From positions 62,001-126,000 of the forward strand of contig JAEMHR010000056.1 in the NCBI GenBank assembly GCA_016490725.1: DNA of 64,000 bases. Reading direction: 5' to 3'. The DNA comes from Amphichorda felina (Eukaryota > Ascomycota > Sordariomycetes > Hypocreales > Bionectriaceae). The notes under the pieces are model-generated. The model was not told where the DNA came from, made no database searches, and worked only from the letters and a program-made list of their open reading frames with translations. Positions 11,104 to 23,183 of the stretch are shown here, one piece after another (the first letter of the stretch is position 1; each line of letters opens with the position of its first letter). The position numbers were made by a program, and so were the translations under genes.

Positions 11104-12053
11104 GACTTGCTTGTATTTCTATTTTCCATTTCCAGGTTTGCCTTTTGCGTTCCACGGGCCTGTAGATATAGGATCTCGAGCATGGAGTTCCGGGCGTACT
11201 GATACTTAGGTCGCGGAGTGAATGGAGAGCTTAGAAGAGCAACACACATTCAGATAATTGAGGCTGAGTAAGGCAACCGTGCTTATCAAGGTCTGTTCAC
11301 CTGGGCAGTATGTGAGGCATTGTCACAAGGCTCGGGTGGTTGCCTCTTGCCTCGCATCGAATCGTTGACAGCGTGGCGTGCACACTGACTCGGAAGTGCA
11401 ACAGCAGCGGCGCATGACAAGCTGCACAGGTCCAGCACTTTGCCATTTCAAGATTGTCCCCTGCGAAAAATGCCGACCGTAGGTGTGTTTATTCGCAGGA
11501 CGCTGCATGTTTTGGGTATCAATATTCGCAATACTAGGGGACGTCCCGGCGTAATGGGGAACGAAGTTGCCATTTGTCAGGCAAGAAGCCCACAGTGCAA
11601 CATGGCGCCTGCCTCCGGTGCTCCGCTTGGGTGACTGCCCAGCGCCTTCCTTGCACCACCCACACACACTTTGCCCCACTAACTAGATTCATTATAGCGC
11701 CCACCTCTCTAGCTAAAGCCCCGAACGTGACGCGACACCAAACGCAGGCGAGTTGAGTTCCTCCTGGCTTTCAGGTTCCTGGGGCGTCCAACTTTGGCGC
11801 CGCCTACGGAGGGGCCTACTTTTCATCTTTCCCCGTCCTCAATACTCTCTCACTTTTCTATCGTCGACATAAAACCTATCAGGGGCGTCTTTTTTTATCT
11901 CTTTCGCCCAACCTCCAATCTTGAAGCCAACACAACCATTACCAGAGTGGCCTCACAAGCCACGACGCTTGTTGGCGCCCCCCTCCATCTCTCGATCGCC
12001 TCACCGGATGAGTTGCTGTCGATGACTCGCCCCTGCGGCCACCCACCGCAGCG
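11104..12053. other. Intergenic region upstream of the SNF2-RING gene
   Basis: About 950 bp with no recognised gene. The last 300 bp are pyrimidine rich, as expected of a fungal promoter and 5' leader. Confidence 0.5.
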
Positions 12054-15000
12054 ATGGATCTTGTGGACCAGCTCACGGAGGAGCTGACCTGCCAGCAGGT
12101 CATGCTCAATTCTTTGGAGGGCGAATCATTTGACGGCGTCGAGGCTGAGCGCGACGAGATCACGACCGACATCGCCAGGCTGGAGAGGCTCCTCGAGAGG
12201 GCGCAGCGGGGCGAAGATGCAATCGAAGATGCAGTCGACGAGCCTGCAACCGAGGATGATGGTGAGTGGTCCTATGCTTATGCGAGAGGCTCAACTTTTT
12301 TTTCCTTTTTCCTCTTTGGGCACATCGGCGTTGTCAGACAAGGAGACTGACAGTCTGACTCTTGCGTCCTCAGATCCGCCTGAGACTTTGAGACAACAGC
12401 AGCCTCGCCAGGTGGTAACTCCGGTTCACGCTTCGGGTACGTGAAAATTTTGTTCTTGGTTTGCAACTTCTTGCCGATGCCTGCGCTTCTTCTTTCAATG
12501 CTTCGATAGGCGTTTGTGTACTGGGTCCGAGAGCTTCATTATAGTTCTATCTGCCCTGGCCCGAGGCCGCTTGCTTGTTCTATTTGCCGCGGAAACACAT
12601 CATCATCACCCCTCGCTTTATGCAGCTGCCTGGGTCATTGCCTACTTTTCTCTCTTCGCCGATAATTTCCATCCTTTTCGGACACGCCCTCTTGCTCTTG
12701 TTATAGGCGCAAAGTGCTAACATGGACGACTTCTTCCAAGCGAACCCGGGAGGTAACTACTCTGCTGGCCCGTCTCAACCAAGGCAACTGGCTGTTTCCA
12801 CTCCTTCGAGGCGGGAAGCCTTGAATGATGCCGACTCGGTCTCCCTTCCAAGCAGGAAACGAGAGCGCGCCCTGACTGCTTCGCATGGCCGACAGAGTGC
12901 GAATAAGTCAAGACGAACAACCCCAACACCGATGGACAGGTTTTCATTCAACTCTTCACCTACCAGGGCATCCAACTTCAGTGAACTTGACATCATTGAC
13001 CTTACTAGGTAGGTTTACTGGCCTGGAGTTATTGACACAGCAGCTGATTGTTGATAGGGATAATGATGATGTTGTCAGTGCCACTAGAAACCGACGCCAT
13101 CTTGAGGCTGGAGATGAAGATTTGGCCTTGCAGCTGCCAAGCCAGTTAGGGTCTCCTTCAGGAAACCCTCCGGTCCCTTCGGGACATAGCAGTGCTTTTG
13201 ACAGAATCATGGGTGCTGAGCAGCTTAACCCCAGACTGTCGGATCATCGCTCGAGTCGGCCTCCATCCGCTAGCCCGGCGCTGCCGGTCGACGACAGTTC
13301 CATTGCGAGGCAGCCAAATTTTATGCCGGGGAGTTACAATTCATCATGGGATGAGCCGAGTTACCCCAGGTTGACCAACTCTTCACCCGCACCTGGGTCT
13401 AGTATGTATGGTAGTAGGAACACGCCGGGATACCGCCCACCTACATTTGGTGCGCCCAGTGTACCTGGTACAGTTAACGGAAATCTCACTCTACCATCGA
13501 TGCAAGATATTGGGTTCGGACCGGGTAGCGATATCGCTCACTTTGGTCACGACTCTTCGTTTTCCGGGCTTCCAAGAACACCGTCACGGTTCGCGGCAGC
13601 AGCACAAATGATTACAGTCCCACCACACCGGTTTGCGGATCCAGCGCAACAGTTTCCAGCCCCAGCACAGCAGTTTGCGCTCCCGACACACCGATTTTCA
13701 CTCCCAACACAACCCCAAAATCCCCTTTCTTCCATCATTCAGCGTACTAGCCAGTTCGACTTTGGCAATGGGACTGATGAGTTGGGCGACCCGATGCCGG
13801 AGCGGTTGACGAGTTACATCCACGGTCTTATGCATGACTCCAGGGTTTCAGATAAGGAACTAGATGATCTTTTGAAAAATATCCGCCCAGACATGGATAT
13901 CCCAGAGATGAACCGTGATGGAACCCCCGAAGGTCTCAAGGCGACACTATATAAACATCAAGAACTCGCCCTGACATGGGCGAAGAAGATGGAAGAGGGC
14001 TCCAACAAGGGCGGGATTCTGGCGGACGATATGGGCCTCGGTAAAACGATATCCATGATCTCGCTCATGCTCACACGCAAAGCCACGTCTCGTCCAAAGA
14101 CCAATCTCATCGTTGCCCCTCTTGCCTTGCTGCGACAATGGGACGAGGAGATCAGGTCAAAGATTAGACCATCCCATAAGCTGTCGACTATGATATACCA
14201 CGGGAGGAAGTCGACAACTGAAGAACTACTAATGTACGACGTCGTCTTGACTACTTATGGCACTCTTGCAGCGGAACTGAAACGACTTGATCGTTTTCTC
14301 CTTGATAATGACGGGAGACAGGTAGACTTCAACGACAAATCAATCTCGGCAAAGTTGCCTCTACTTCACCCTACCAAGGCCGTCTTTCACCGTATCATAT
14401 TGGACGAAGCCCAGTGCATCAAAAATAAAGAAACCAAGACAGCTAAAGCGGCATACCAACTCCGAGGCACCTATCGCTGGTGCCTGACCGGAACTCCAAT
14501 GATGAACGGCGTGTTTGAGTTGTTCTCCTTGCTTCACTTTCTTAGGATCAAACCATACGGCCAGTGGACTCAATTCATGTCGGTAAGTGATATCCACATG
14601 GCTGCCTCCTCTGTGAAAGGCTGAAGCTGACAGGCGAACGAATCTCAGGCTTTTGGAACTTTGTTTGGAAGGCGTGGCGAGCCCAAGCCCACAGCAATGA
14701 CGAGGCTTAGGGCACTCCTAAAAGCAACTATGCTTCGACGTAAAAAGGATTCGCAGCTCGATGGCAAGCCGATTGTGCGTCTGCCACCAAAGACTGAAGA
14801 GCAGGTTCACGTGGAGCTTAGTCCCGATGAACGCGACTACTACAACCAGCTAGAAACCAAGTCGAGGGTCCTCTTCAACAAATACCTCCGTGAGGGAACT
14901 GTGGGGAAGAATTACTCCAACATCCTGGTGCTGTTGCTGCGGCTTCGTCAGACGTGCTGCCATCCGCACCTGAACCTGGATATTCCTGATGGCGTTGGAG

Positions 15001-16214
15001 CTGCTACCGATGACCAAATGTTACAGTTAGTAAAGGACTTGGACTATTCCGTCGTGGACCGAATCAAGGAGATTAAGGACTTCGAGTGTCCGGTTTGCTA
15101 CGATGCGGTCCCGAGCCCGTCATTCTTCGTCCCATGCGGACACGACAGTTGCCAGGAGTGTCTGAGCCGCCTTGTTGATGCGGCTCAGATATCGGGCATC
15201 CAGCAAGGAAACGAGGGTCGGAACGGCGAAGAGGTCATGTGCCGGTGCCCAGTGTGCCGCGGGATTTTCAATGCTGCCAAGTGCTTCACTTACGATGCGT
15301 TTCGGCAAGTGCATATGCCGGAGACAATCCAGAAGGAGGAAGCCGACGAGGAAGAGACCGCCAGTGAGGACGAAACGGAAACAGACTCTGAGTCTGACGA
15401 GTATGGCGACGATGTTGATGACAAAGGAAACCTAAAAGATTTCGTGGTCGATGACTTCTCTGACTCCGACGAGGACGTTAAGAAACCGATCAAGGATGAA
15501 GACTCGACTTCGGTGAAAGCATCCAAGGTGAAGAAGAAGAAAAAAGTAAAGAAGAACAAAGGAAAGGACAAGGCCGAGGAAGTGCGGCCGAGCATGCTCA
15601 AGTCTCTGCGCAAAGAAGCCCCGAAAAACCGAGCTGCGTTTAAGAAGTACATGACATATCTGAAGAAGACTTGGCTCCCGTCAGCCAAGGTTACAGAATG
15701 CATGAAGCTGCTAAAGACCATCGAGGAGGCTTCGGGCGAGAAGACGATCATATTCTCCCAATGGACGCTGCTCCTTGACCTCGTGGAAGTTGCCATGCAT
15801 CACGAAGGCTTCAAGAGAAACCCTGAACGATACGATGGAAGCATGTCTGCGATTCACCGGAACAATGCGGCAACAGCCTTCCGCAACAACCCTGATGTCA
15901 AGGTCATTCTCGTTTCTCTACGAGCTGGGAATGCGGGATTGAACTTGACAGCTGCCTCGCGGGTCATCATCCTGGACCCCTTCTGGAACCCTTACATCGA
16001 GATGCAGGCCGTGGACAGGGCGTACCGCATCGGCCAGCAGAGAGAAGTCAAGGTATATCGTATTCTGACCCAGGAGACGGTAGAGGATCGCATCATCGAG
16101 TTACAAGAGAAGAAGAAAGATATCGTTGAAGCTGCCCTAGATGAGTCAGAAAGCCAAAAGATAGGACGACTCAGTACCAGCGAACTCAAGTTCCTGTTCA
16201 ACGGAACGCGTTAG
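12054..16214 (+). CDS. SNF2 family ATPase with RING finger (Uls1/Ris1-like SUMO-targeted translocase)
   Basis: Proposed exons: 12054-12261, 12374-12436, 12741-13008, 13058-14582, 14649-16214, encoding about 1209 residues. Residues 1-70 are a helical coiled-coil-like region. Near residues 172-180, ELDIIDLTR is a textbook SUMO-interaction motif followed by acidic residues. Residues 300-400 are disordered, with an FxxPxxx repeat. The SNF2 ATPase has Walker A GILADDMGLGKT (about 497-509), box II LDEAQCIKN (about 627) and TGTPMMN. A C3HC4 RING (CPVCYDAV...CGHDSC...CRCPVC, about 834-890) lies between the helicase lobes, then an acidic/lysine-rich insert, then the C-terminal helicase with SLRAGNAGLNL and QAVDRAYRIGQ. 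RING inside SNF2 plus SIM, without a HIRAN domain, points to Uls1/Ris1-type, which removes SUMOylated proteins from chromatin, not Rad5. The third exon start is ambiguous: an alternative 12415 donor with acceptor before 12707 also keeps frame. Confidence 0.88.
13610..13725 (+). repeat. Degenerate F-x-x-P coding repeat in the SNF2 gene
   Basis: Successive 7-8 residue units RFADPAQQ, FPAPAQQ, FALPTHR and FSLPTQP are encoded in a disordered region N-terminal to the ATPase domain. Confidence 0.7.
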
Positions 16215-16818
16215 ATTTGTTAGACCAGGACTTGGTATCCCCTGATGGTGAGAAGAGTGTACTGACATACAAGTCTGCTCAGTTGGTGTTTGGTATAAGC
16301 CTGGAGGGATTTGGCCCGCGGAGTTGCGGTCAACGAGACGAAAGAGTGTATTGATTTCCAGATCTCATTACTCTTTGTGGATTTTATTCGTTTTAATGTG
16401 ATCCGTTCACTTTGCTGGTTTGGTTTGGGGGAGTTAGGTTGAGGCGTAAGGGAGTTACGACCTCGCGGTCTACGACATATGATACTTACGGAATGGATTG
16501 AGGGACCTCGTTTGTATGAGCTGCTTTGCCTAGACAAGACCATGGGGATTACTTGAGATAATATGAATGGTGTGGATAGAGAAGGAATGACGAGAGCAGG
16601 CCTCTGGAAGTAGAGCATAGTGGTATAGCGGCGGCTGGTAATTTGAGAATAAATGGGGTATAATATTGTGCAACCTGTCTGTGTACGCCATGCCTCTTCC
16701 GCTGGGCTTTATAAACGTTTACCTGGAAACCTTTTACTCCTGTCTCGTTGGTAACTATTCAAGACCCACGCAACAACTAATACCCGATCATACGTCAGCC
16801 GCCCCCTTCTGGGTCGTC
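16215..16818. other. Convergent intergenic region
   Basis: Lies between the 3' ends of the SNF2-RING gene (+) and Med17 (-). No additional coding sequence is recognised. Confidence 0.5.
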
Positions 16819-18913
16819 TTAGGTGCTACTTTGGTCTTGAACGGCAGCGGCGAGTTCGCTGACCCTATCTTCCAGAGATGGAGCAGAGGAGGCCTCGTCG
16901 TGGCCACGCCATGTGTACACCTTGCACTCACGCTTGTCATCCACGGTACTGAGGTTGCTGAGCTTCAGCACTGGTGGGGCAGGGACCGTATGAGCACCAT
17001 TCGTGCTGGTCTCACCACCCTTCTCCTCGTCGTCGTACTCGTCGTCGTCCTCCTTGTCCCCCTTGTCCTCCCTGTCCTCGCAGATGGAGAAGTGGAGCTC
17101 CCATTCCTCGTTGTCGACTTGACGAATGCCTGTCCCCTCGGCGTTCTTGGTCCACTGGTCGCCGGGAAGCTTGTTCATGAAGTGTTCCGTGAGGAGGCGT
17201 TCGGTGGCCTCGCGGAGATACTCGGCGAGGGAGGAGAGGTCCGTGTAGCCGTCCTTGTGTGGGGGGCAGATGGTCTCCAGCGGGGAAGACGGGGGGAGGA
17301 TGATGAAATAGTACGTTGCCGTGATGGGATAGAGATAGGTGCGGCTGCGGACTGTGAGGGAGGTTTCGGGTACAAGGTTTATGCGGAGCATGAATTCGGG
17401 CGGCTGCAGCATATTGCGGACAAGGAGCTGGGGGGCAGAGAGCTGGTTGGGGCCTTGTGAGGCAGACTCGGGGATTGAGGGGTGGGCGGTCTGGAGGGTG
17501 AAGGAGGCCCCCAGGCCAGCCTTCTGAAGGGTCTTGACGAGAGCACCCACATTGCGCGTACTCTCCATGGTGCTGCGTAGGCATATCGTGCGTGCTATGA
17601 TGGGGCGCAAGAGGGCGTATGTGTGCTGCCCTCTCGATCGGGAAATGTGAGGCGGGAGTGGTCGCACTCTCATAAGCTCATTATGCCTGTGCGCATAACT
17701 GAGTAAGATGTGGAGGGCCAATGATATGGCCTCAGTGGTGTCGTCCTCAGGCAGAGGTCCCTCTGGTGGCGCCGAGTCCAGAGACAGCAGTTCTATCGTC
17801 ATTTTGGTATCCTCGTCCATTTCGTAGGTGAGGCTAGATCCTCGAAGCCTCACATCATAGGCGGCCAAGGTACGGGCTTCTCGGCCAAGTTCGTACCATA
17901 ATTCCTGAGCGAAAAGAGTGTTACGAGCTTCCAGGACTCGTGCCTCTGGAGGTGCGTCACTGCTGGTCCGGGGAGCAATTGTCGATCGTCCAACGACTTT
18001 ACCGCCTCGCTCGATTGTGACAACGAGTCTCTCCGATGCGCCGCCCAACAGACCGGAGTCCAGCTTTAACGAGCCATCTTCGTCCCGCCTCATGGGAGCA
18101 AGGCCGTTATTCTTGAACTCGGGGGCAGCTGCGAAGGTAGGTTAGTGAGTGTGCCATGGATGGACGGGACGGGACGGTGTGAACGTACCTTCGGAGAACC
18201 CGAATCTGACACCGAGAGTATGCCTTTCGTGAGGCATCTTGCAGATAGACCACCCGCTGCTCTGAACACCGATGACATCTTCCCAGTATCTGCTCTCCGA
18301 CTCAACCTCATCCTGCAGGAAGGTGCAGGCCGCCTCGGCAGAGTCCCGCGTCTTGTTGATCTCCATCAATGTCCATCCCAGAGCGACAGACTCTTGGTCC
18401 TTCTCCTTTTCCTCGGTGATGTTTGTCTTTTCTAACCGGTCGGCGCCGAGGGTGCCGATGCCCGCCACCTCGCGAAGTTGTTTCGACAGGGTGAGGGTGG
18501 CCTGGGAGGGATTCTGCTTCGAGAGAAGGAGGGACAAGGAGTCGAGGGTGAGCATCGCGGTATTACCGGCCATGCTATTGGATGTGTGTCAGTTTCCCGG
18601 ATCGCGGCCTCTTCGCCATGGGAGCGCTCACGTACTCGATGTTCCTGAGAACGTCCATCCGCGCCTGGGCTAGGTCTGGGGCAGCGGCCTCATCGTCCTC
18701 GTCTGCATCCGACATATCCACATCCTCGTCATCGGCAATGCCATTTCCTTGGGCCAACCTCGCAGCCTCTTCGCGGAGGCTAGTCTCGGACAGGCAGCGA
18801 AAGCCGCCGGGCTGTGCGTTGACGCGGGCGATGAACTCGGTGATGTTCTTGGGCTTCTTGTCGGCGACGGGGAATGGCCGCAGGGACAGCGGGGTGCCAT
18901 CTCCCGAGCCCAT
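16819..18913 (-). CDS. med17: Mediator complex subunit 17 (Srb4 homologue)
   Basis: Three exons on the minus strand: 18913-18636, 18574-18189 and 18128-16819, giving 657 residues, typical of fungal Med17. Donors are GTACGT and GTACGTTC; acceptors are AATAG and CGCAG; joins read LRNIDMAGNTAML and FGFSEAAPEFKNN in frame. The N terminus LSLRPFPV, followed by ITEFIARVNAQPGGFR and ETSLREE, matches fungal Med17, as do LDSLSLLLSKQNP, LGWTLMEINKTRD and the DEDGSLKLD segment. Med17 is the essential head-module scaffold that links activators to RNA polymerase II in the nucleus. An acidic stretch (residues 60-75) is a normal variable insert. The gene is convergent with the SNF2-RING gene and divergent from phosphofructokinase. 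Recognition rests on recalled family features, not on a search. Confidence 0.88.
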
Positions 18914-20359
18914 GATGGCTTGTTATAGTGTCTCGGAGAGCATACGCGTAGTCAATTGAAAGCGGAGTGTCGGCGCCGTGGGGGTTTGAGGGGTTCCGGT
19001 TGGGCGAAGTGGTGGAGGTGGTGGTGGCTGTTGGAAGTCAAAGTTGCCCTGTGGATTCGCGCAGTTGTCGCGAGGCTGCTAGGCTTGCTAGGCTAGTGGT
19101 GCAGGGGTCCATCATCCATGCGCCCTGACGCACCCACTGCGGGTTGTCAAGGTGGGGTTTCTACAGCGCTGCCCTGGAGCTGCTGTGTGCCAGTGCTACA
19201 GTTGCGCGGGAGCCTCAAGCTGCCCGCCGGTCCTCAAGAAGCCGCCGATGCCGCCACCCAGGTCCCACCAGCTCAACCGCCGAGTGCGCGCATTATACTC
19301 GGTACGGAAATTTTTATCATCGATGTTGGCGCAGAATCCCTTTACGGATCCAATTGACTAAGTCTATTGCATAATTCTCGACGAAAAGCCAACAAACAAG
19401 CACTGGGTATTAGCTGATGTGGGCTGGCACCCTGCAAGCCTGTCAATAACTGAAGACAGTACGGATAGGCGGGAGCTTAATAGTACATATAACTAGTATT
19501 GCTCTTATCTGACTGGGGGAGAGTCAAAGGAGGCATGGGCTGTGCTTCCATCACACAGGTGAAAGGCGAAATCATACGATACCAAGGCCGTCTCCCGCTT
19601 GGCTGTTTCGCAAACTTGTTTGCATGATGCATCCTGCCTCTTGTTGTTGCAGAGGCGACACATGCTGGCCAATACCAGAACCAAGGCTGGCAGTCCAATA
19701 CGTCCAATACGTCCAATGTCCAATAACACTACGTCAGGCGTCGCCGGGTTCAGTGATCCCCCGCGCCACCGATAACGATAAGAGCTCCCCTCACCAGGCC
19801 TGGAGCTCCAGCTGTAGGTTAAGTTGGCCCCCCGCAACCCGCGCCATATTTTGCTGGCATGTATCATTCGTAATACGTAGAGGCATGCTTCTAGCACCTG
19901 CGTGGCCTGCGTCCAAACTCAAAATGCCCCCCAATTCTAGCTTTTCTTTGTTTTTAGATTTCGTGTTATAAATATCTGGCATGTCTCTATGGCTCGCTGA
20001 GCGCTGAGTACTGGGCGCTTGACTCTTTCCGTATCTACCTATTGAATATTGTCCTGCCTCAGGTTTTGTCGAGGACGAGGGTAGTAAAGCCCATGCTGCC
20101 GCCCATCGGCCCTTCACCACCTTAGCCTCCCCAGCGTTAAATGCCGCTCCTGTCCATCCTACAATTGTTCTCCCGCCCAGTCTGTCTCCTCCTCAAGCCT
20201 TTGCTCAACATCTTCATCGTTCTCAGCCGAACCCTTTTCCCCAACCTCGAACCGCTCACCACCACCTGGTCCACCCCCACCCACGCCTCCGTGTCGAGCA
20301 CCCCCAACACCGCCACCAGCGCGATCACCGCGGCCGCCGTGACCACCGCGATCGCCACC
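18914..20359. promoter_or_regulatory. Divergent intergenic region, med17 / phosphofructokinase
   Basis: About 1.45 kb between the two divergent start codons. It holds both promoters. A long open frame (20141-20359) runs in frame into phosphofructokinase. No tRNA or other gene was found. Direct GTCCAATAC copies occur around 19690-19720. Confidence 0.55.
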
Positions 20360-22824
20360 ATGGCACCCAAGAAGAAGATTGCCGTCATGACCTCGGGAGG
20401 AGACTCCCCGGGCATGAACGCCGTTGTCCGCGCTGTCGTGCGCATGTCCATCCACATGGGCTGCGACTCCTACTGTGTCTACGAAGGGTACGAGGGCCTG
20501 GTCCAGGGCGGCAACCTCATCCGCAAGATGGAATGGTACGACGTCCGCGGATTCCTTTCCGAGGGTGGCACCCTCATTGGCACTGCTAGGTGCATGGCTT
20601 TCTTTGAGCGGGCGGGCCGACTGGCCGCTGCGAAGAACATGATCCTCCACGGCATCGACGCCCTCATCATCTGCGGAGGTGACGGCTCTCTAACCGGTGC
20701 TGACCGGTTCCGCCAAGAGTGGCCGTCTCTAATCGAAGAGCTGGTTGCTAGTGGCGAGTTGACCATGCAACAGGTTGAGCCGTATAAGCACCTGAATATC
20801 GTCGGCCTCGTGGGCTCCATTGACAACGATCTCTCTGGCACTGACGCTACCATTGGCTGCTATTCTGCCCTGGCCCGCATCTGTGAAATGGTCGACTACA
20901 TCGAGGCCACTGCCTCCTCTCACTCCAGAGCCTTCGTCATTGAGGTCATGGGCCGCCACTGTGGATGGCTCGCCCTGATGGCTGGAGTTGCCACTGGTGC
21001 CGACTTTGTCTTCATTCCCGAGCGCCCCTGGGACCATGATTGGAGGGAAGAGATGGCAAGAGTGGTTCGCCGTGTAAGTGGTGTATCTGGGACTATCCTT
21101 GCTGGCCGAGGCTGACGAGATTCTAGCACCGCAAGATGGGGAAGCGGAAGACCATCGTTATCGTCGCTGAGGGCGCCCGCGACAAGAACGGCAACAAAAT
21201 CACCCCCACTGAGATCCATGACCTGCTCGCCGACAAGAGCGAGGGTGGACTGGCCCTCGATACACGCATTACCACCCTCGGCCACGTCCAACGAGGAGGA
21301 ACTGCCGTCTCGTACGACCGCACGCTTGGAACACTTCAAGGTGTCGAAGCTGTCAGGGCCGTCCTCGAGGCGACGCCCGAGACGGAGACTTGCTTCATCG
21401 CTATCAACGAAAACAAGATCGTTCGCAAGCCGCTCATGCGTGCTGTAGAGGAGACCAAGAAACTGGCCGAGGCAATCCAAGCCAAGGACTTTGAAAAGGC
21501 TATGCATCTGAGAGACACCGAGTTTGCAGATCAGCATAAGTCCTACATGACGACAACCAACGTCTTGGTGGACGAGAACAGACTGCCCGAGAAGAGCGTG
21601 AGTGATGGCCCTGGCAGGGGACGACTTCGGAACTGATGGCTAACGTACCCCTAGCGAATGAAGATTGGTTTCATCAACGTGGGCGCGCCCGCTGGTGGTA
21701 TGAACGCCGCCGTGCGCGCAGCTGTTGCCTACTGTATCTCTCGTGGTCATGAGCCCATTGCCATCCACAATGGATTTGCGGGCTTTGCGCGCCATCATGG
21801 CGACAAGCCTGTTGGCGCCGTCCGTCCCTTCGACTGGCTTGAGGTTGACGGCTGGGCCAGCAAGGGCGGTTCAGAGATCGGTACCAACCGCGAGCTTCCT
21901 TCAGAGTCCGGAATGGAGTTGATTGCCAATCTCATTGAGCAGTACGAGTTCGACGCGCTTTTCCTCGTTGGTGGATTCGAGGCATTCCACGCCATCTCGC
22001 AGCTGCGCAAGGCCAGAGACGAGTTCCCGTCGCTATGCATTCCCATCACCCTTCTTCCTGCCACCATCTCAAACAACGTCCCCGGAACGGAATACTCGAT
22101 TGGGTCCGACACTTGCCTAAATGAGCTAGTTAACTACTGCGACAAGATCAAGCAGTCCGCTTCTGCTACCCGCCGACGCGTCTTCGTCATCGAGACCCAG
22201 GGCGGCCGGTCAGGTTACATTGCCACCTTTGCTGGACTCGGCGTCGGTGCCTCGGCCGTCTATATTCCTGAGGAGGGCATCAGCCTGGCCATGCTCAACG
22301 CTGACGTGAACCATCTCAAGGAGGTGTTCAAGAAGGACAAGGGCCAGTCTCGCGCTGGCCGCCTGATTCTCATCAACGAGAAGGCCAGCAAGGTGTACGA
22401 TGCCAAGCTCATCGCCAACATCATCCGCGACGAGGCCCACGACCGCTTCGAGAGCCGCGAGAGCATCCCGGGACACGTCCAGCAGGGAGGCGTACCCTCC
22501 GCCATGGACCGCTGCCGCGCCGTCCGCCTAGCCATCAAGTGCATCCAGCACCTCGAAGACTTTGGGCGTAACTCGCACAACCGCGTCAAGAAGGATCCTG
22601 CAAGCACGAGCGTTATCGGAATTCGGGGCTCAGAGGTTGTCTTCACGCCCATGGTCGAGCTCGAGGAGACGGCCACGGACTGGCCTAACAGGCGGCCTAA
22701 GGTGGCCCACTGGCTGCATCTGCGCGAGATTGTCGATATCTTGGGCGGCCGGCCGCCATACCCCCATCCGGAGGAGAACTTGAGTGGTCTGCTCGCAAAG
22801 GACGTCAAGCGCGGGTTGGCATGA
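20360..22824 (+). CDS. pfkA: 6-phosphofructokinase, fungal double-length subunit
   Basis: Exons 20360-21073, 21127-21597 and 21655-22824 encode 784 residues, close to the length expected for filamentous fungal enzymes. Introns are GTAAGT...CTAG and GTGAGT...CTAG. The N-terminal catalytic half has TSGGDSPGMNAVVRA (11-25), GGTLIGTARC, GGDGSLTGA, the catalytic SIDNDLSGTDATIG and VEVMGRHCGW-type sequence; the C-terminal regulatory half repeats the fold with VGAPAGGMNAAVRA, GSEIGTNR, SNNVPGTEYSIG and VIETQGGRSGY. It phosphorylates fructose-6-phosphate in the cytosol and is the allosteric control point of glycolysis. The start at 20360 is chosen because it has a perfect GCCACCATGG context and the family N terminus (basic MAPKKK) starts there. 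An in-frame ATG at 20141 would add 73 atypical residues. Confidence 0.96.
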
Positions 22825-23183
22825 AAACACAGTAACTTGCGATTGCTTTAGGGTGTCGGTTTCCCCGGTGTTTGTATGTTGTCTTTTGTCCTTTTGTTAT
22901 TTATCTCTTTCGGGCACGTTTACAGATTTTGGAAAGACGGAGGCGGTAATCCTATACCTCCGAAAGAAGACGAAGAAAACGAAGAAGACGAATAAAAAGA
23001 ATTGCTAGTTAGAGCCTCAAACTCTAACAGCTAAATTCAAACAAGATCCTGGACTCCATGCTAATGCCACTGGGGATTGTTAAACTAACTGGACGCTATA
23101 ATACACTAATAAACGCTATACATTATATTCTCTCGAGTAGCTGGGGCTGGTGAGATTTGTGCAGATGTTGAGAAGACCATATA
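22825..23183. other. Convergent intergenic region
   Basis: About 360 bp between pfkA (+) and the C6 regulator (-). It includes a GAA/GAC-rich tract at 22964-22995. Probably both 3' UTRs. Confidence 0.55.

Noticed and set aside
12437..12706. Simple intron joining the 12436 donor to the TATAG acceptor at 12706 in the SNF2-RING gene
   Set aside because: It shifts the frame and meets TAA within five codons; only the other pairings described keep the frame.
16666..17460. 264-codon plus-strand frame overlapping the Med17 3' exon
   Set aside because: It is antisense to a conserved Mediator subunit and lacks any motif.
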